From the NCBI RefSeq assembly GCF_018709685.1, contig NZ_JABDHQ010000018.1, positions 1 through 43,980 on the forward strand: a stretch of DNA of 43,980 nucleotides, given 5' to 3'. Every line of letters begins with the position of its first letter. The stretch's first letter is position 1. Below the pieces are notes generated by a model. It worked only from the letters and a program-made list of their open reading frames with translations, made no database searches and was not told where the DNA came from. Of this stretch, positions 31,598 to 40,010 are shown one piece after another. The translations under genes and the position numbers were made by a program. Source of the DNA: Akkermansia muciniphila. GTDB taxonomy: Bacteria; Verrucomicrobiota; Verrucomicrobiia; Verrucomicrobiales; Akkermansiaceae.

Positions 31598-34500
31598 CTA
31601 CAGCTTCTTGGTATTCAGCTTTTTATCCACCACCATGCCGTCCGTAAGCTTCGGCTGGAATTTCACGTCGCGGCGGGCCTTGAATTTCAGCACAAAGAGC
31701 TCGGAGGTACCTTCAAGGGGCTCCTTGTCTCCAATGTTGACGAAGGTGGGATACAGGGCCTTGGTCCCGTTCGTATGGAGCCTGTCGTTCGTCAGGTTCT
31801 CCATCTTCTTCATGCCCTTGACCTCCACGCCCACAAACTCCAGATCCTGCGGATTATAAGGGAGGGCGAAGCTCAGCGCATTCACCATGCGGAGGTTCCT
31901 GCCCTTCACGGTCACCTTGACGGCGTCTCCCTTGGCGTATTTCTTCTTGTCGGCGCTGAGCACCAGCTTCCCGTCCACATGGGCCTTCTTCTGGTCCTTC
32001 GCGGCGGCCTTTTCCTTGTCTTCATCGCCGTCTTTCTTTTCGGCATCTTCATCCTTCGCTGCGGCTTCCTCCTGCGGCTGGTCGGCTTCGTCCTCCAGCT
32101 GAGTGGCCACTACGGAAATATCATAGGCGTCAATGAGGCCATTCTTGTTGATGTCCCCGTTGCTGATATAGCCCTCGAAGTCGGAATCGCCCTTCCTCAA
32201 GCCCGTGTAGTTGATGTAGGAAGTCAGGTCATTCCGGTCAATCTTGCCGTCGTTGTTGATGTCGCCCGGCAGGTAGCTTTCCGTGCCCGGAACCTTGAAG
32301 ACGTAGATTTCCCGTCCGGAACCGTAGTCGCCTACGCCCTCCGTGATATTCAGCTTGATGTAGCGGGCCGTGGGGGCGTCCTTGAAGTTGAAGATCTTCA
32401 CTTCGCCATTCTTGTCCCACTGGAACGTTCCGGCCTTCGTCCAGTTTTCCCGGTCCATGCTGTAGGAAACGGAGCCCTTCAGAAGCGTTCCGTTGCCGCC
32501 GTCCTCACGGGGAACGTAGTGGAACTTATCAAGCTTGTTGATGGTCTTCAGGTCCAGGACCAGGTCAAACGGCACGGCCTTCTCATTGTACTTCGTGTGC
32601 CACGTGTCCTTTTCCTTGAAGTCAAAGAGCTTCGTCAGGGAATTGCCCTGGTTTTCCACGCTCGTTTCACCTTCGATACCCGGAATGGCGAACTCAAGCG
32701 GGTTGGCCTTGGTCTTCGCGCTGATGGACGTCCAGGCGGAATGGCCGTCCTTGTTGACGGCGCGCACGTTGAAGGAATAGGACGTTTCAGCCTCCAAATC
32801 CTCAAACAGGAATTCCGTGCCCTTGATGGTGGTGTACAGCATTCCGCCGAACTCGATTTCATAGAAATCCGCGTTCGGAACAGCATCCCATGAGGGAGTC
32901 AGGGTGTATGCGGCCGCGTTTTCCTCCGTCACCCTGGCATTCGTGGGAGCGGCCAGGGCGCCGGAAGAGACACGGTATTTTTCAGCGGGTTCAAAGCGGA
33001 AGCCCTCCACGGAAAGCACGACGGGGGCAGCCGTAATATCCGCCGCGGCCAGCTTCACCAGCAGTTGCGGATTTTTGGCAATCACTTTCTTCTCAAAATC
33101 GCTTCCCTTGGTCGCAAACCTGTTCAGGCTGGGAGCCTGGTCATAAAAATACACGTTTTCGCGGGAATTGAAATCATCCCTGGAATTAGCTTCCGCCAAG
33201 TTGACCTCATTTTCCCCCACCCTGGCGGAAACCCTGGACGGCTTCTCCGTCACGTTCACGCGGAACTCCGTGGCCTTCTTCTTCCGGAAGCCCGTGAAAT
33301 CCCCCACCGCCGGATGAACGGTGACGGTCGCGTTGTTCTTGTCGTCCACCCTGGATTCCACCAGAGTGCGCACGCCCTTGCCGGCCCGGTATTCCTCCGT
33401 CACGCCGTCGTCGTCATACGTGGAGAAAGAGGTATGCCCGTGCGGGTAAAGCTCGTAAATGCGCAGGTCCGGGTTGATTTCCGCAACGTTGTTGTTCGGA
33501 TTCGCCATGGGAATGATCGCTCCGTTTTTCACGAACACGGGCAGTTTCCACAGGGGAGCGTTAAAATCATTGTGAATCTTGCCACCCTCGTACAGGTCCC
33601 CGGTGAAGTAGTCGATCCACTGGCCTTCCGGCAGGTAAATGCCGTGGCGCACGTCATTCCCTTCCTTGTCCGCCCGCGTTTCCTGGTAAACGGGAGCCAC
33701 CAGGAAATAAGGGCCGTACATGAACTGGTACTGCGTGGCCTTCCCCAGGGTATAGGGATTGGGGTACTCCAGGAACATGGCCCGGATCATGGGCTTTCCG
33801 GAAACGGCTTCCTCCGCAATGCTGTACGCGTACGGGAGAAGTTCCGACTTAAGCTTCAGGTACCACCGGTTGATGGAGGTGTAGGGTTCACCGAAGGCGT
33901 GGGGATATTTTTCATTGGCCCCCCAGCCGTCCATGTTCAGCTCCATGGGGGTGAAGGTCTTCCACTGGAAATCACGGGTGTTCACCACCGCGTTCTTCCC
34001 GCCGAAAATGCCGTCCATGTCGGAACAGATGTTCGGCTGGCCGGAAAGTCCGGACCCGATGTAAGTGGGGATGTGGAAACGGATGTATTCCCAGACGCCG
34101 CCCGTCTGGTCGCCGGACCAGATGCCCGCATAACGCTGGGTCCCGGCCCAGCCGTCCAGGGAGATGATGAACGGACGGCTGTTGTTCCCGTAATAGGTCA
34201 TGATCTGAGCTACGTCCGTAATGCCGTTCAAGCCAAAGGAATAGCCCGCGCCCACCCAGGCGACGTCCGTCTTCAGCACGCGCACTCCGGCGTCCCGCAC
34301 TTCCTTCACGATGTCACGCTGGAGCAGGGCGCTGATTTCCGGCTTGGGGTGCAGGTCGGACTGCGTCCACAGGCCGATCTCCACGCCATTCTTCTTGGCG
34401 TAGTCCGCCAGGCTCTTCAAATTCGCGATGTTGCCGTCCAGCGTATCCGTCTGTCCGTACCCGGCGCCGTAGCCGTCATTAGGCAGAAGCCAGCCCAGGG

Positions 34501-35533
34501 GCATGTCATGGGCCTTGTAGCGGTCCACCACGGCCCGGGCGGAAAACTGGTAATTGTCCTTTTCCCCGTTCAGGGATTCCTTGGTGCCGCCGTTATCCTT
34601 CTGGCTTTCCTTGTACCGCTTGCCGTCCTCAAACAGGATGCCCTTCTCGTCCTCCTTCCAATAGTCACGGTTATAGGCATTCAGGTGGCCCTGGTAAAAG
34701 GCGAACTTGGGCAGCAGCACGGGCGTGCCGGTAAGCTGGTAGAAATCCCCCAGCAGGCTGACGGCCCCGTCATTGACCATGAAAAAGACGTCCAGATAGT
34801 TTTCATCATGCTGGAGGTTGACCAGGTTCTTTTCCTTGGAACCGAAGTCATACTGGCCCTTCTTGAAGGTATGCCACATGACGCCGTAGCCGTTGGTGGA
34901 CCAGTAAAAGGGAGTGGGAGAGGCCACGCCGCCGTCCGTCCAGCTGTTCTGATTTTCAATGGAAATCACCTTCCCCTTGTGGGAAAAGCGGCCGTTTTGC
35001 ACACCGCCGCCGTAGAAATACTCATCCGGATTCGCCTTCAGGGAAAAGCTGGTTTTACCCTTCTCAAAAAGGACGGGGGACGCCTGCTCCACCACCACGG
35101 AATGGTCCTTCAGGTTGATGATCTTGAACAGGGAGGTTTTCTTGTCTATTTCAATCCTGATCTTGCCGGTGGTGATGGTGATCACGCCGTCCTTCTGGTC
35201 CACGTCCAGCCTGGAAACCGGTTTCCGCGGATTGTCCACCAGGATTTTAGCTTCCGGTTCCGCCTTGGGGTCCCGGATGATGCCGCCCTGGTCGTCCCGG
35301 AAAATCCGGAAAACATTGTCCCCGTAAAAATCAAACGTCATCCGCTGATTTTTTCCAAGCAGCACTTCCACGGCGGCAGGATTGATTTTCCTGGCGCCTT
35401 CAACGGCCTGGACCTGTTGTTCCGGTGCCTGCGCGCCTGATGCGGCAAGAGCCAGGCCGGAAAAGGAAAAGGACAATCCGCAAGCCAGCAGAACGGACTT
35501 CCGGAACATGCCATGGTCAATTGAGTTTCCCAT
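31598..35533 (-). CDS. GH31 glycosidase with Fn3, F5/8C, dockerin and cohesin-like modules
   Basis: Secreted protein of 1311 residues. Signal peptide 1-36; N-terminal beta domain about 50-270; GH31 barrel about 270-600. The nucleophile is probably Asp423 in Leu-Lys-Thr-Asp-Val-Ala-Trp-Val-Gly, and the acid/base Asp475 in Trp-Ser-Gly-Asp-Gln-Thr. C-terminal beta domains run to about 850, Fn3 about 862-945, F5/8 type C (CBM32-like) about 950-1083. A dockerin with two calcium loops (Gly-Asp-Ile-Asn-Asn-Asp-Gly-Lys-Ile-Asp, 1090-1099; Gly-Asp-Ile-Asn-Lys-Asn-Gly-Leu-Ile-Asp, 1126-1135), an acidic Lys/Glu/Ala linker 1148-1188 and a cohesin-like domain 1189-1311 follow. The K-T-D-V-A-W-V motif recalls GH31 alpha-N-acetylgalactosaminidases, so action on core GalNAc of mucin is plausible. 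An alternative start is Met9 (35509). Confidence 0.88.
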   Translation of the reverse strand: MGNSIDHGMFRKSVLLACGLSFSFSGLALAASGAQAPEQQVQAVEGARKINPAAVEVLLGKNQRMTFDFYGDNVFRIFRDDQGGIIRDPKAEPEAKILVDNPRKPVSRLDVDQKDGVITITTGKIRIEIDKKTSLFKIINLKDHSVVVEQASPVLFEKGKTSFSLKANPDEYFYGGGVQNGRFSHKGKVISIENQNSWTDGGVASPTPFYWSTNGYGVMWHTFKKGQYDFGSKEKNLVNLQHDENYLDVFFMVNDGAVSLLGDFYQLTGTPVLLPKFAFYQGHLNAYNRDYWKEDEKGILFEDGKRYKESQKDNGGTKESLNGEKDNYQFSARAVVDRYKAHDMPLGWLLPNDGYGAGYGQTDTLDGNIANLKSLADYAKKNGVEIGLWTQSDLHPKPEISALLQRDIVKEVRDAGVRVLKTDVAWVGAGYSFGLNGITDVAQIMTYYGNNSRPFIISLDGWAGTQRYAGIWSGDQTGGVWEYIRFHIPTYIGSGLSGQPNICSDMDGIFGGKNAVVNTRDFQWKTFTPMELNMDGWGANEKYPHAFGEPYTSINRWYLKLKSELLPYAYSIAEEAVSGKPMIRAMFLEYPNPYTLGKATQYQFMYGPYFLVAPVYQETRADKEGNDVRHGIYLPEGQWIDYFTGDLYEGGKIHNDFNAPLWKLPVFVKNGAIIPMANPNNNVAEINPDLRIYELYPHGHTSFSTYDDDGVTEEYRAGKGVRTLVESRVDDKNNATVTVHPAVGDFTGFRKKKATEFRVNVTEKPSRVSARVGENEVNLAEANSRDDFNSRENVYFYDQAPSLNRFATKGSDFEKKVIAKNPQLLVKLAAADITAAPVVLSVEGFRFEPAEKYRVSSGALAAPTNARVTEENAAAYTLTPSWDAVPNADFYEIEFGGMLYTTIKGTEFLFEDLEAETSYSFNVRAVNKDGHSAWTSISAKTKANPLEFAIPGIEGETSVENQGNSLTKLFDFKEKDTWHTKYNEKAVPFDLVLDLKTINKLDKFHYVPREDGGNGTLLKGSVSYSMDRENWTKAGTFQWDKNGEVKIFNFKDAPTARYIKLNITEGVGDYGSGREIYVFKVPGTESYLPGDINNDGKIDRNDLTSYINYTGLRKGDSDFEGYISNGDINKNGLIDAYDISVVATQLEDEADQPQEEAAAKDEDAEKKDGDEDKEKAAAKDQKKAHVDGKLVLSADKKKYAKGDAVKVTVKGRNLRMVNALSFALPYNPQDLEFVGVEVKGMKKMENLTNDRLHTNGTKALYPTFVNIGDKEPLEGTSELFVLKFKARRDVKFQPKLTDGMVVDKKLNTKKL

Positions 35534-35857
35534 TATTGTAGTGTTTTATGTAATATGATTCAGCCGGAACGGCGGCACGGGAGGAGGGCAAACGATCGTT
35601 TCAAGCCGGCCAGAGGCCGTTTTCATTCATCTTGCCGTCCATGGTGCAGGTTATCTTGCAGCACCATACTCTTTGTCTGTAATCGCCACAAGGCCAAAGA
35701 AAGCAAGTAATGGCGCGCCGGTATTCCATCAGTCCCAGAAATACCTGTTCGTTCCGGCCTGCCTTTCAAGGATGACCTTCTTAATGGACTTCCGCAGCGT
35801 GTCCGGCGCGCGGACACGGAAAAGCCCTGCAAGCTTTTGACTTGCAGGGCTTTCAAA
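35534..35857. other. gene-free region between GH31 and the initiator tRNA
   Basis: About 320 bases. The GH31 promoter should lie in the AT-rich stretch near 35535-35560 (TTGTAGTGTTTTATGTAATATG on the plus strand). The remainder to the tRNA terminator shows no convincing gene or repeat. Confidence 0.45.
35819..35853 (-). terminator. terminator of the initiator tRNA
   Basis: AAAGCCCTGCAAG (35821-35833) and CTTGCAGGGCTTT (35841-35853) form a 13-bp perfect stem. Read on the minus strand the stem ends in a run of T. It directly follows the tRNA 3' end. Confidence 0.88.
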
Positions 35858-35934
<77 letters not shown>

Positions 35935-36287
35935 ATTTAGAGAGCATCCGTAGAGGAGTGCGGGATTGTTTTAACTTATTCCAGCAATATGTCAAGTATT
36001 TTCATATAAAAAATTTTGTGCAGCCGCTCGTATGACAGAGCGCCGGGAACGCTTTGCGGAGGCGGCGCAAGACGGCGAAAAAACGCACTTCCCCTGCGGC
36101 GGCTTGGATCACAACAGGTAGGGCGCGCGCCGCTCTTCCGCAAGCGCGGGGTGGCACCAAGAGCCCCCCCCTGCCCCGCACACGGAAAAAAAGAAAGGAT
36201 TCCTCGACAAACATTGTCAAATCAGTATATCTTGAAAGGTGCGGACTGGGTTCCGCGCATTAACATCAACTAGAAAGAGGTACGACA
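35935..36287. other. divergent region between tRNA and hpf
   Basis: About 350 bases without a gene. The tRNA-proximal part is AT-rich (35960-36015) and should contain the tRNA promoter. The middle is GC-rich and uninformative. The hpf-proximal part carries the promoter and dyad listed separately and a short purine-rich ribosome site (AAAGAGG) before ATG 36288. Confidence 0.5.
36204..36231 (+). promoter_or_regulatory. probable hpf promoter with embedded dyad
   Basis: TCGACA (36204-36209) resembles a -35 box and TATATC (36226-36231) a -10 box, with a 16-bp spacer. Inside lies GACAA-ACA-TTGTC (36206-36218), a perfect 5-3-5 dyad covering the end of the -35 and the spacer, the position of a typical repressor site. 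Assignment is by eye. Confidence 0.45.
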
Positions 36288-36881
36288 ATGCAAAAGGTAA
36301 ACGTAAACACACCCATTACGATCACGGGCCGTCACGTGGAAGTCACAGACGCGATCCGGGAATTCGTGACGAAAAAAATTGAGGGGATCCGGCTGGACTT
36401 CCCGCGCATTATGGAGGTTAAAGTATTGCTTGATGTGCAACGCGACCGCAAGATTTCCCAGGTGATCCTGTTCTGCTCGGACCACATCACCATTGACGCT
36501 TCCACGGAAGGGACGGACATGTACGCCTGCATTGATGAGACGATCACCAAAATCATGCGCCGCATGCGCAAGCACAAGACGCGCCTGATGAAAAATTACC
36601 GCCCCCATCACCAGGAAACCATCCGCAAGCTGGATGAAACGGTGTATGACGATTCCGTACTGGATTATCCCGGAGAGTCCAAGGAAGACCCGGAACCCCT
36701 GCTCATTCACAGGGAAAGCTACAATCTCAAGAAGCTTTACAAGGAGGAAGCCATCATGGAACTGGAACTTTCCGACAAGCCGTTCGTGCTCTATAGGAAT
36801 GCGCGCCGTGACGTGCTCCAGATCGTATACCGCCGTCCGGACGGCGACTACTCCATTATTGAACTCGGCACCACATTATAA
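36288..36881 (+). CDS. hpf: ribosome hibernation promoting factor, long form
   Basis: Protein of 197 residues. Residues 1-105 form the HPF/RaiA domain, which binds the 30S decoding region: Ile-Thr-Ile-Thr-Gly-Arg-His-Val-Glu-Val-Thr-Asp-Ala-Ile-Arg near the start and Met-Tyr-Ala-Cys-Ile-Asp-Glu-Thr-Ile-Thr-Lys-Ile-Met-Arg-Arg-Met in the second helix, with Lys/Arg-rich surfaces. A linker leads to a C-terminal domain (about 140-197) with Pro-Phe-Val-Leu-Tyr-Arg-Asn and Val-Tyr-Arg-Arg-Pro-Asp-Gly-Asp-Tyr, the segment used by long HPF to dimerise 70S ribosomes into 100S particles. It is usually induced in stationary phase or starvation. The gene is monocistronic, with its own promoter and terminator. 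Confidence 0.95.
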   Translation: MQKVNVNTPITITGRHVEVTDAIREFVTKKIEGIRLDFPRIMEVKVLLDVQRDRKISQVILFCSDHITIDASTEGTDMYACIDETITKIMRRMRKHKTRLMKNYRPHHQETIRKLDETVYDDSVLDYPGESKEDPEPLLIHRESYNLKKLYKEEAIMELELSDKPFVLYRNARRDVLQIVYRRPDGDYSIIELGTTL

Positions 36882-36926
36882 CCGTAAAAAACGGTTTTAA
36901 AACAGGCCGTTTTCCATAACGGTTCA

Positions 36927-36966
36927 AAAAGAGCAGGGCTCCTGAAACCGGGGGTCCTGCTCTTTT
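36927..36966 (+). terminator. terminator of hpf
   Basis: AAAAGAGCAGG (36927-36937) pairs with CCTGCTCTTTT (36956-36966). A smaller hairpin, AACCGT with ACGGTT (36880-36896), precedes it right at the stop codon and runs into TTTT. Confidence 0.8.
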
Positions 36967-37037
36967 CTGTAATGCCGTGACATGGAACAAGAAAATCTCT
37001 TGATTTCTACTTGCCACCATTTACATTGGTCCCAGCA

Positions 37038-37059
37038 AACCTCCGTGGATGCGGAGGTT
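37038..37059 (+). repeat. 5' leader hairpin of the small lipoprotein
   Basis: AACCTCC (37038-37044) and GGAGGTT (37053-37059) form a 7-bp stem 35 bases before ATG 37095. It carries a GGAGG-like sequence but is too far from the start to be the ribosome site. Confidence 0.4.
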
Positions 37060-37094
37060 CCAGTAGTTAACAAACACTGTATTTAATTCGAATT

Positions 37095-37223
37095 ATGAAG
37101 AACATCGCTATCCTCGCCATCGCCGGCGCCGCTTGCCTGGTTGCTTCTTGCTCCCAGCAGCAGCAGCAACAGCAAACCACCGCTCCTGCTCCCGCTCCGG
37201 TTGTGCAGGCCAAGGGCAAGTAA
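37095..37223 (+). CDS. 42-residue lipoprotein with glutamine repeat
   Basis: Very small lipoprotein. A Met-Lys-Asn start leads into a hydrophobic signal and lipobox Val-Ala-Ser-Cys, with the lipidated residue at Cys19. The mature part is only 24 residues: Ser, seven Gln encoded by CAG/CAA triplets, Thr-Thr, an Ala-Pro repeat and a Lys-containing end. It should be anchored in a membrane with a short flexible tail. No function is known to me. It has its own leader hairpin and terminator, so it is a free-standing, apparently well-expressed unit. CAG/CAA repeats could change in length by slippage. Confidence 0.8.
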   Translation: MKNIAILAIAGAACLVASCSQQQQQQQTTAPAPAPVVQAKGK

Positions 37224-37272
37224 GTTTGCAGCAGGGCTTGCCCTGCAACATTAGCAAATCATCCAATTAATC

Positions 37273-37303
37273 CGCACTCGGTGTACGCACTGAGTGCGTT
37301 TTT
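37273..37303 (+). terminator. terminator of the small lipoprotein
   Basis: CGCACTC (37273-37279) pairs with GAGTGCG (37292-37298) and is followed by TTTTT. A second hairpin, GCAGGG-cttg-CCCTGC, lies between this and the stop codon. Confidence 0.75.
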
Positions 37304-37449
37304 ATTTGCCCTGAATCCGGTTTTCAGCCGTCGTTTCCCGGTTCACCCGCATTTCCCGTAAAAAACGGGCATAGCGTTACCTGGACAATTACCGGATACG
37401 CCGTTCCTTGCCGCCATGCGGGCGGCTCCATTCATCAACTCCGACCCTT

Positions 37450-38199
37450 TTAAACGGCCTCCTGCGCGCCGGAACCGCCAGCCTGTTTGCCGCCGTCCGC
37501 CGCAGGGCTGGCAGACTTAGCCTCTTCCTGCTGGCTGGACTGGAACATCCTCTGGATCAGCATCGGGCGCTTCTTGGCCCAGCCGGGCCAGACCAGGTGA
37601 TGGTCCATCCCGTAGGAATGACCTTCCGGGAATGCCTTGGATACGAAAGGCTCCCGCCAGTCTTCCTCCCATTTCCTGCCTTCCCGGTCCTTCTGCTTCA
37701 GCACCACCAGGTGGCCGCAGTTCTTCCAGGCGTCCAGAACAATGGAATCCTGCAATCCCCCGCCGGCCGCGTTTACGTACACGCAACTGTGCTCCCTGCC
37801 CGTTCCACGGTCGCGGATGGTCAGGCCCACCCGGAAATACTTCACGGGGCGGCGGCGCATGTCACGGTATAAATCCTGCTGGACCTGCCAGCAGAGGCCG
37901 CGGTCCCGCACGTTGGAGTTAACCAGGATGTTGTTCAGCCAGCCGAACAGAACAATCCTGTTCTCCCGGGCAATGGCGGCGGACTGGACCACGGCCGTGT
38001 CAGCCAGCCATTTGGCCTCCTCCCGCGCGGCGGGAAGGGCGGCTTTCTCCGGCGGAAGCAGGGTCAGGAAGTCATTGGCCAGGCCGGACATCTGCCGCTG
38101 CACGTAAGGTTTCTGTACAAAGTCCTCATCCGGGGGAGTACAGCAGGAACTCCACCCGCACAGAAGGGCGGCGGCAAGCAAAAGCCTGAATGTCTGCAT
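37450..38199 (-). CDS. lipoprotein with possible papain-like Cys-His-Asp triad
   Basis: Predicted exported protein of 249 residues. A hydrophobic N-terminus ends in Trp-Ser-Ser-Cys-Cys, a poor but possible lipobox. In the middle are Arg-Gly-Leu-Cys-Trp-Gln-Val-Gln, then about 35 residues later Glu-His-Ser-Cys-Val-Tyr-Val, then about 20 residues later Val-Leu-Asp-Ala-Trp-Lys-Asn-Cys-Gly. This Cys...His...Asp order, with Trp after the Cys and an 'LDaW' strand, is typical of papain-like or transglutaminase-fold cysteine enzymes. The C-terminus is low-complexity (Gln, Ala, Gly, Ser). Activity and substrate are unknown. The start 9 bases further out (38208) is also possible. Confidence 0.6.
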   Translation of the reverse strand: MQTFRLLLAAALLCGWSSCCTPPDEDFVQKPYVQRQMSGLANDFLTLLPPEKAALPAAREEAKWLADTAVVQSAAIARENRIVLFGWLNNILVNSNVRDRGLCWQVQQDLYRDMRRRPVKYFRVGLTIRDRGTGREHSCVYVNAAGGGLQDSIVLDAWKNCGHLVVLKQKDREGRKWEEDWREPFVSKAFPEGHSYGMDHHLVWPGWAKKRPMLIQRMFQSSQQEEAKSASPAADGGKQAGGSGAQEAV

Positions 38200-38330
38200 G
38201 GTCGGCATAGCGCGGCAAGGCTAGCAGATTGCGTGTAAAAATCCAGTAAAGCTTTCAAAAATGCCCGCTGACGCCCTGACAGCTCTTGCCTTCCCCTTTC
38301 CGGCCCGGTAGAATGCCGCCCTTCTTCACC

Positions 38331-39941
38331 ATGCTGACGATCAAAAAGCTCACGAAATCACACGCAGGACGCACCCTGTTCAGGGAAACGGAAATGACCA
38401 TTAACTGGGGGGAACGTGTCGCCCTGGTAGGCCCCAACGGCGCAGGCAAATCCACCCTGTTCCGCATGATTCTGGGAGAGGATACGCCGGACGAAGGCAC
38501 CATCAACATGGATGAATATGCCATGGTGGGCTATCTTCCGCAGGAAGCCAGCGAACCGAAGGATGAAACCGTGCTGGAAATAGCCATGGGCATCACGCCG
38601 GAGATGGAACGGGCCATCCACGTCATCCGCACGGCTGAGAACGCCAACAAGACGGACACGCCGGAGTACGCCGAAGCCATTGACACGTTCAATGCAGCCA
38701 ACGGCTACCAGCTGGAGCCCAAGGCCAAGAAAATCCTCAAGGGGCTGGCCTTCCGTGAAAGCGACTTCCACCGCCCGGCGCGGGAAATGTCCGGCGGCTG
38801 GATCATGCGCGCGTACCTGGCCAAGCTTCTGGTCCTGGAACCGGACCTCCTGATGCTGGACGAACCGACCAACCACCTGGACCTCCTTTCCCTGCTGTGG
38901 TTCCAGCGCTACCTGAAAAACTACCCCGGCGCCATCCTGATGATTTCCCACGACCGGGATTTCATGGATGAACTGGTGGAGAACGTGTACGACATCGACA
39001 ACGAGGAACTGGTGGAATACCGCGGCAACTACTCGGACTTCCTGAAACAGCGGGACCTGCGCTTTGAACAGCTTCAGGCCGCCTACCGCAACCAGCAGAA
39101 GGAAATCGCGCACATTCAGGAATTCATCGACCGCTTCCGCTCCATCAACTCCAAGGCCGGCCAGGTGCAGAGCCGCATCAAGCAGCTGGAAAAGATGAAG
39201 GTCATCCAGAAACCCGTGGCGCGCAGGAAAGTATTCAAATTCAACTTCCCCCAGCCGCCGCGCAGCACTCAGAAGGTCATGGAGCTGGAAAAAATCAGCC
39301 AGTCCTACGGCGACCACAAGGTTTATAAAAACCTGGACCTTCTGGTGGAACGCGGAGAACGCACCGTGCTGGTGGGCCCCAACGGCGCGGGCAAATCCAC
39401 CCTGCTGAAAATCCTGGCTGGCATTATCCCCATTGACTCCGGCAAACGCACTCCCGGCACCACCACGCGCATCGGCTACTTCTCCCAGGCCCGTACGGAA
39501 AACCTGAACCCGGAAAACACCGTTCTGGAGGAGATCATGAAGTGCAACGCTGAAATCCGCGAGGAAGAGGCCCGTTCCATCCTGGGCTCCTTCCTGTTCC
39601 GGAGGCTGGACGTGGAAAAACGCGTGAGCGTGCTCTCCGGTGGTGAAAAATCACGCCTCAGCCTGGTCAAGTTCCTGGTGGACCCGCCCAACCTCCTGCT
39701 GATGGATGAACCGACCACGCACCTGGACCTCCTGTCCGTGGAAGCCCTGGTCCAGGCCCTGAAGCATTATGAAGGGACCCTGGTGTTCATCTCCCACGAC
39801 GTGCACTTCATCCGCTCCCTGGCGGAGAAAACCCTGCACGTGAACCGCGGAACCATCACCGCCTACGCGGGCGGCTATGATTATTACCTGGAAAAATCAG
39901 GCATTCTGGACGACGAGAAGGGCGGCATCACGGCGGAATAA
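38331..39941 (+). CDS. ABC-F ATPase, second paralog
   Basis: Soluble twin-ATPase of 536 residues. Domain 1: Gly-Pro-Asn-Gly-Ala-Gly-Lys-Ser-Thr, Ser-Gly-Gly-Trp-Ile and Leu-Met-Leu-Asp-Glu-Pro-Thr-Asn-His-Leu-Asp. Domain 2: the same Walker A, Ser-Gly-Gly-Glu-Lys-Ser-Arg and Leu-Met-Asp-Glu-Pro-Thr-Thr-His-Leu-Asp. The linker contains Lys-Ala-Gly-Gln-Val-Gln-Ser-Arg-Ile-Lys-Gln-Leu-Glu. It lacks the long C-terminal coiled coil of the ABC-F at 12563-14557 and is nearer in size to EttA/YbiT. Domain 2 has Thr-Thr-His instead of Thr-Asn-His. The likely role is in ribosome function under energy or antibiotic stress. The frame is open 15 codons upstream; ATG 38331 gives the usual N-terminus. Confidence 0.93.
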   Translation: MLTIKKLTKSHAGRTLFRETEMTINWGERVALVGPNGAGKSTLFRMILGEDTPDEGTINMDEYAMVGYLPQEASEPKDETVLEIAMGITPEMERAIHVIRTAENANKTDTPEYAEAIDTFNAANGYQLEPKAKKILKGLAFRESDFHRPAREMSGGWIMRAYLAKLLVLEPDLLMLDEPTNHLDLLSLLWFQRYLKNYPGAILMISHDRDFMDELVENVYDIDNEELVEYRGNYSDFLKQRDLRFEQLQAAYRNQQKEIAHIQEFIDRFRSINSKAGQVQSRIKQLEKMKVIQKPVARRKVFKFNFPQPPRSTQKVMELEKISQSYGDHKVYKNLDLLVERGERTVLVGPNGAGKSTLLKILAGIIPIDSGKRTPGTTTRIGYFSQARTENLNPENTVLEEIMKCNAEIREEEARSILGSFLFRRLDVEKRVSVLSGGEKSRLSLVKFLVDPPNLLLMDEPTTHLDLLSVEALVQALKHYEGTLVFISHDVHFIRSLAEKTLHVNRGTITAYAGGYDYYLEKSGILDDEKGGITAE

Positions 39942-39987
39942 CCGTCACCCCCTTTTCAGGCATCCTTTTCTCCTTGCCTTGGGTTTC

Positions 39988-40010
39988 ATCCTGCCTTAAA
40001 AAGGCAGGAT
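39988..40010 (+). promoter_or_regulatory. stem-loop that covers the ribosome site and start codon
   Basis: ATCCTGCCTT (39988-39997) and AAGGCAGGAT (40001-40010) form a perfect 10-bp stem with an AAA loop. The right arm contains the purine-rich AGG ribosome site and the first two bases of ATG 40009. Folded, it would block initiation on the downstream gene. It could also be part of a terminator for the ABC-F gene, but no T-run follows. Confidence 0.5.

Noticed and set aside
33065-35440. 791-codon plus-strand frame opposite GH31
   Set aside because: Antisense shadow of the GH31 gene, without recognisable domains.
35623-35856. 77-codon frame between GH31 and the tRNA
   Set aside because: It starts with TTG inside the tRNA terminator stem and has no protein features.
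37177-37197. CRISPR or tandem repeat at the CAG tract
   Set aside because: It is only a short triplet run inside the lipoprotein gene; there are no spacers. No CRISPR array was found anywhere in the window.
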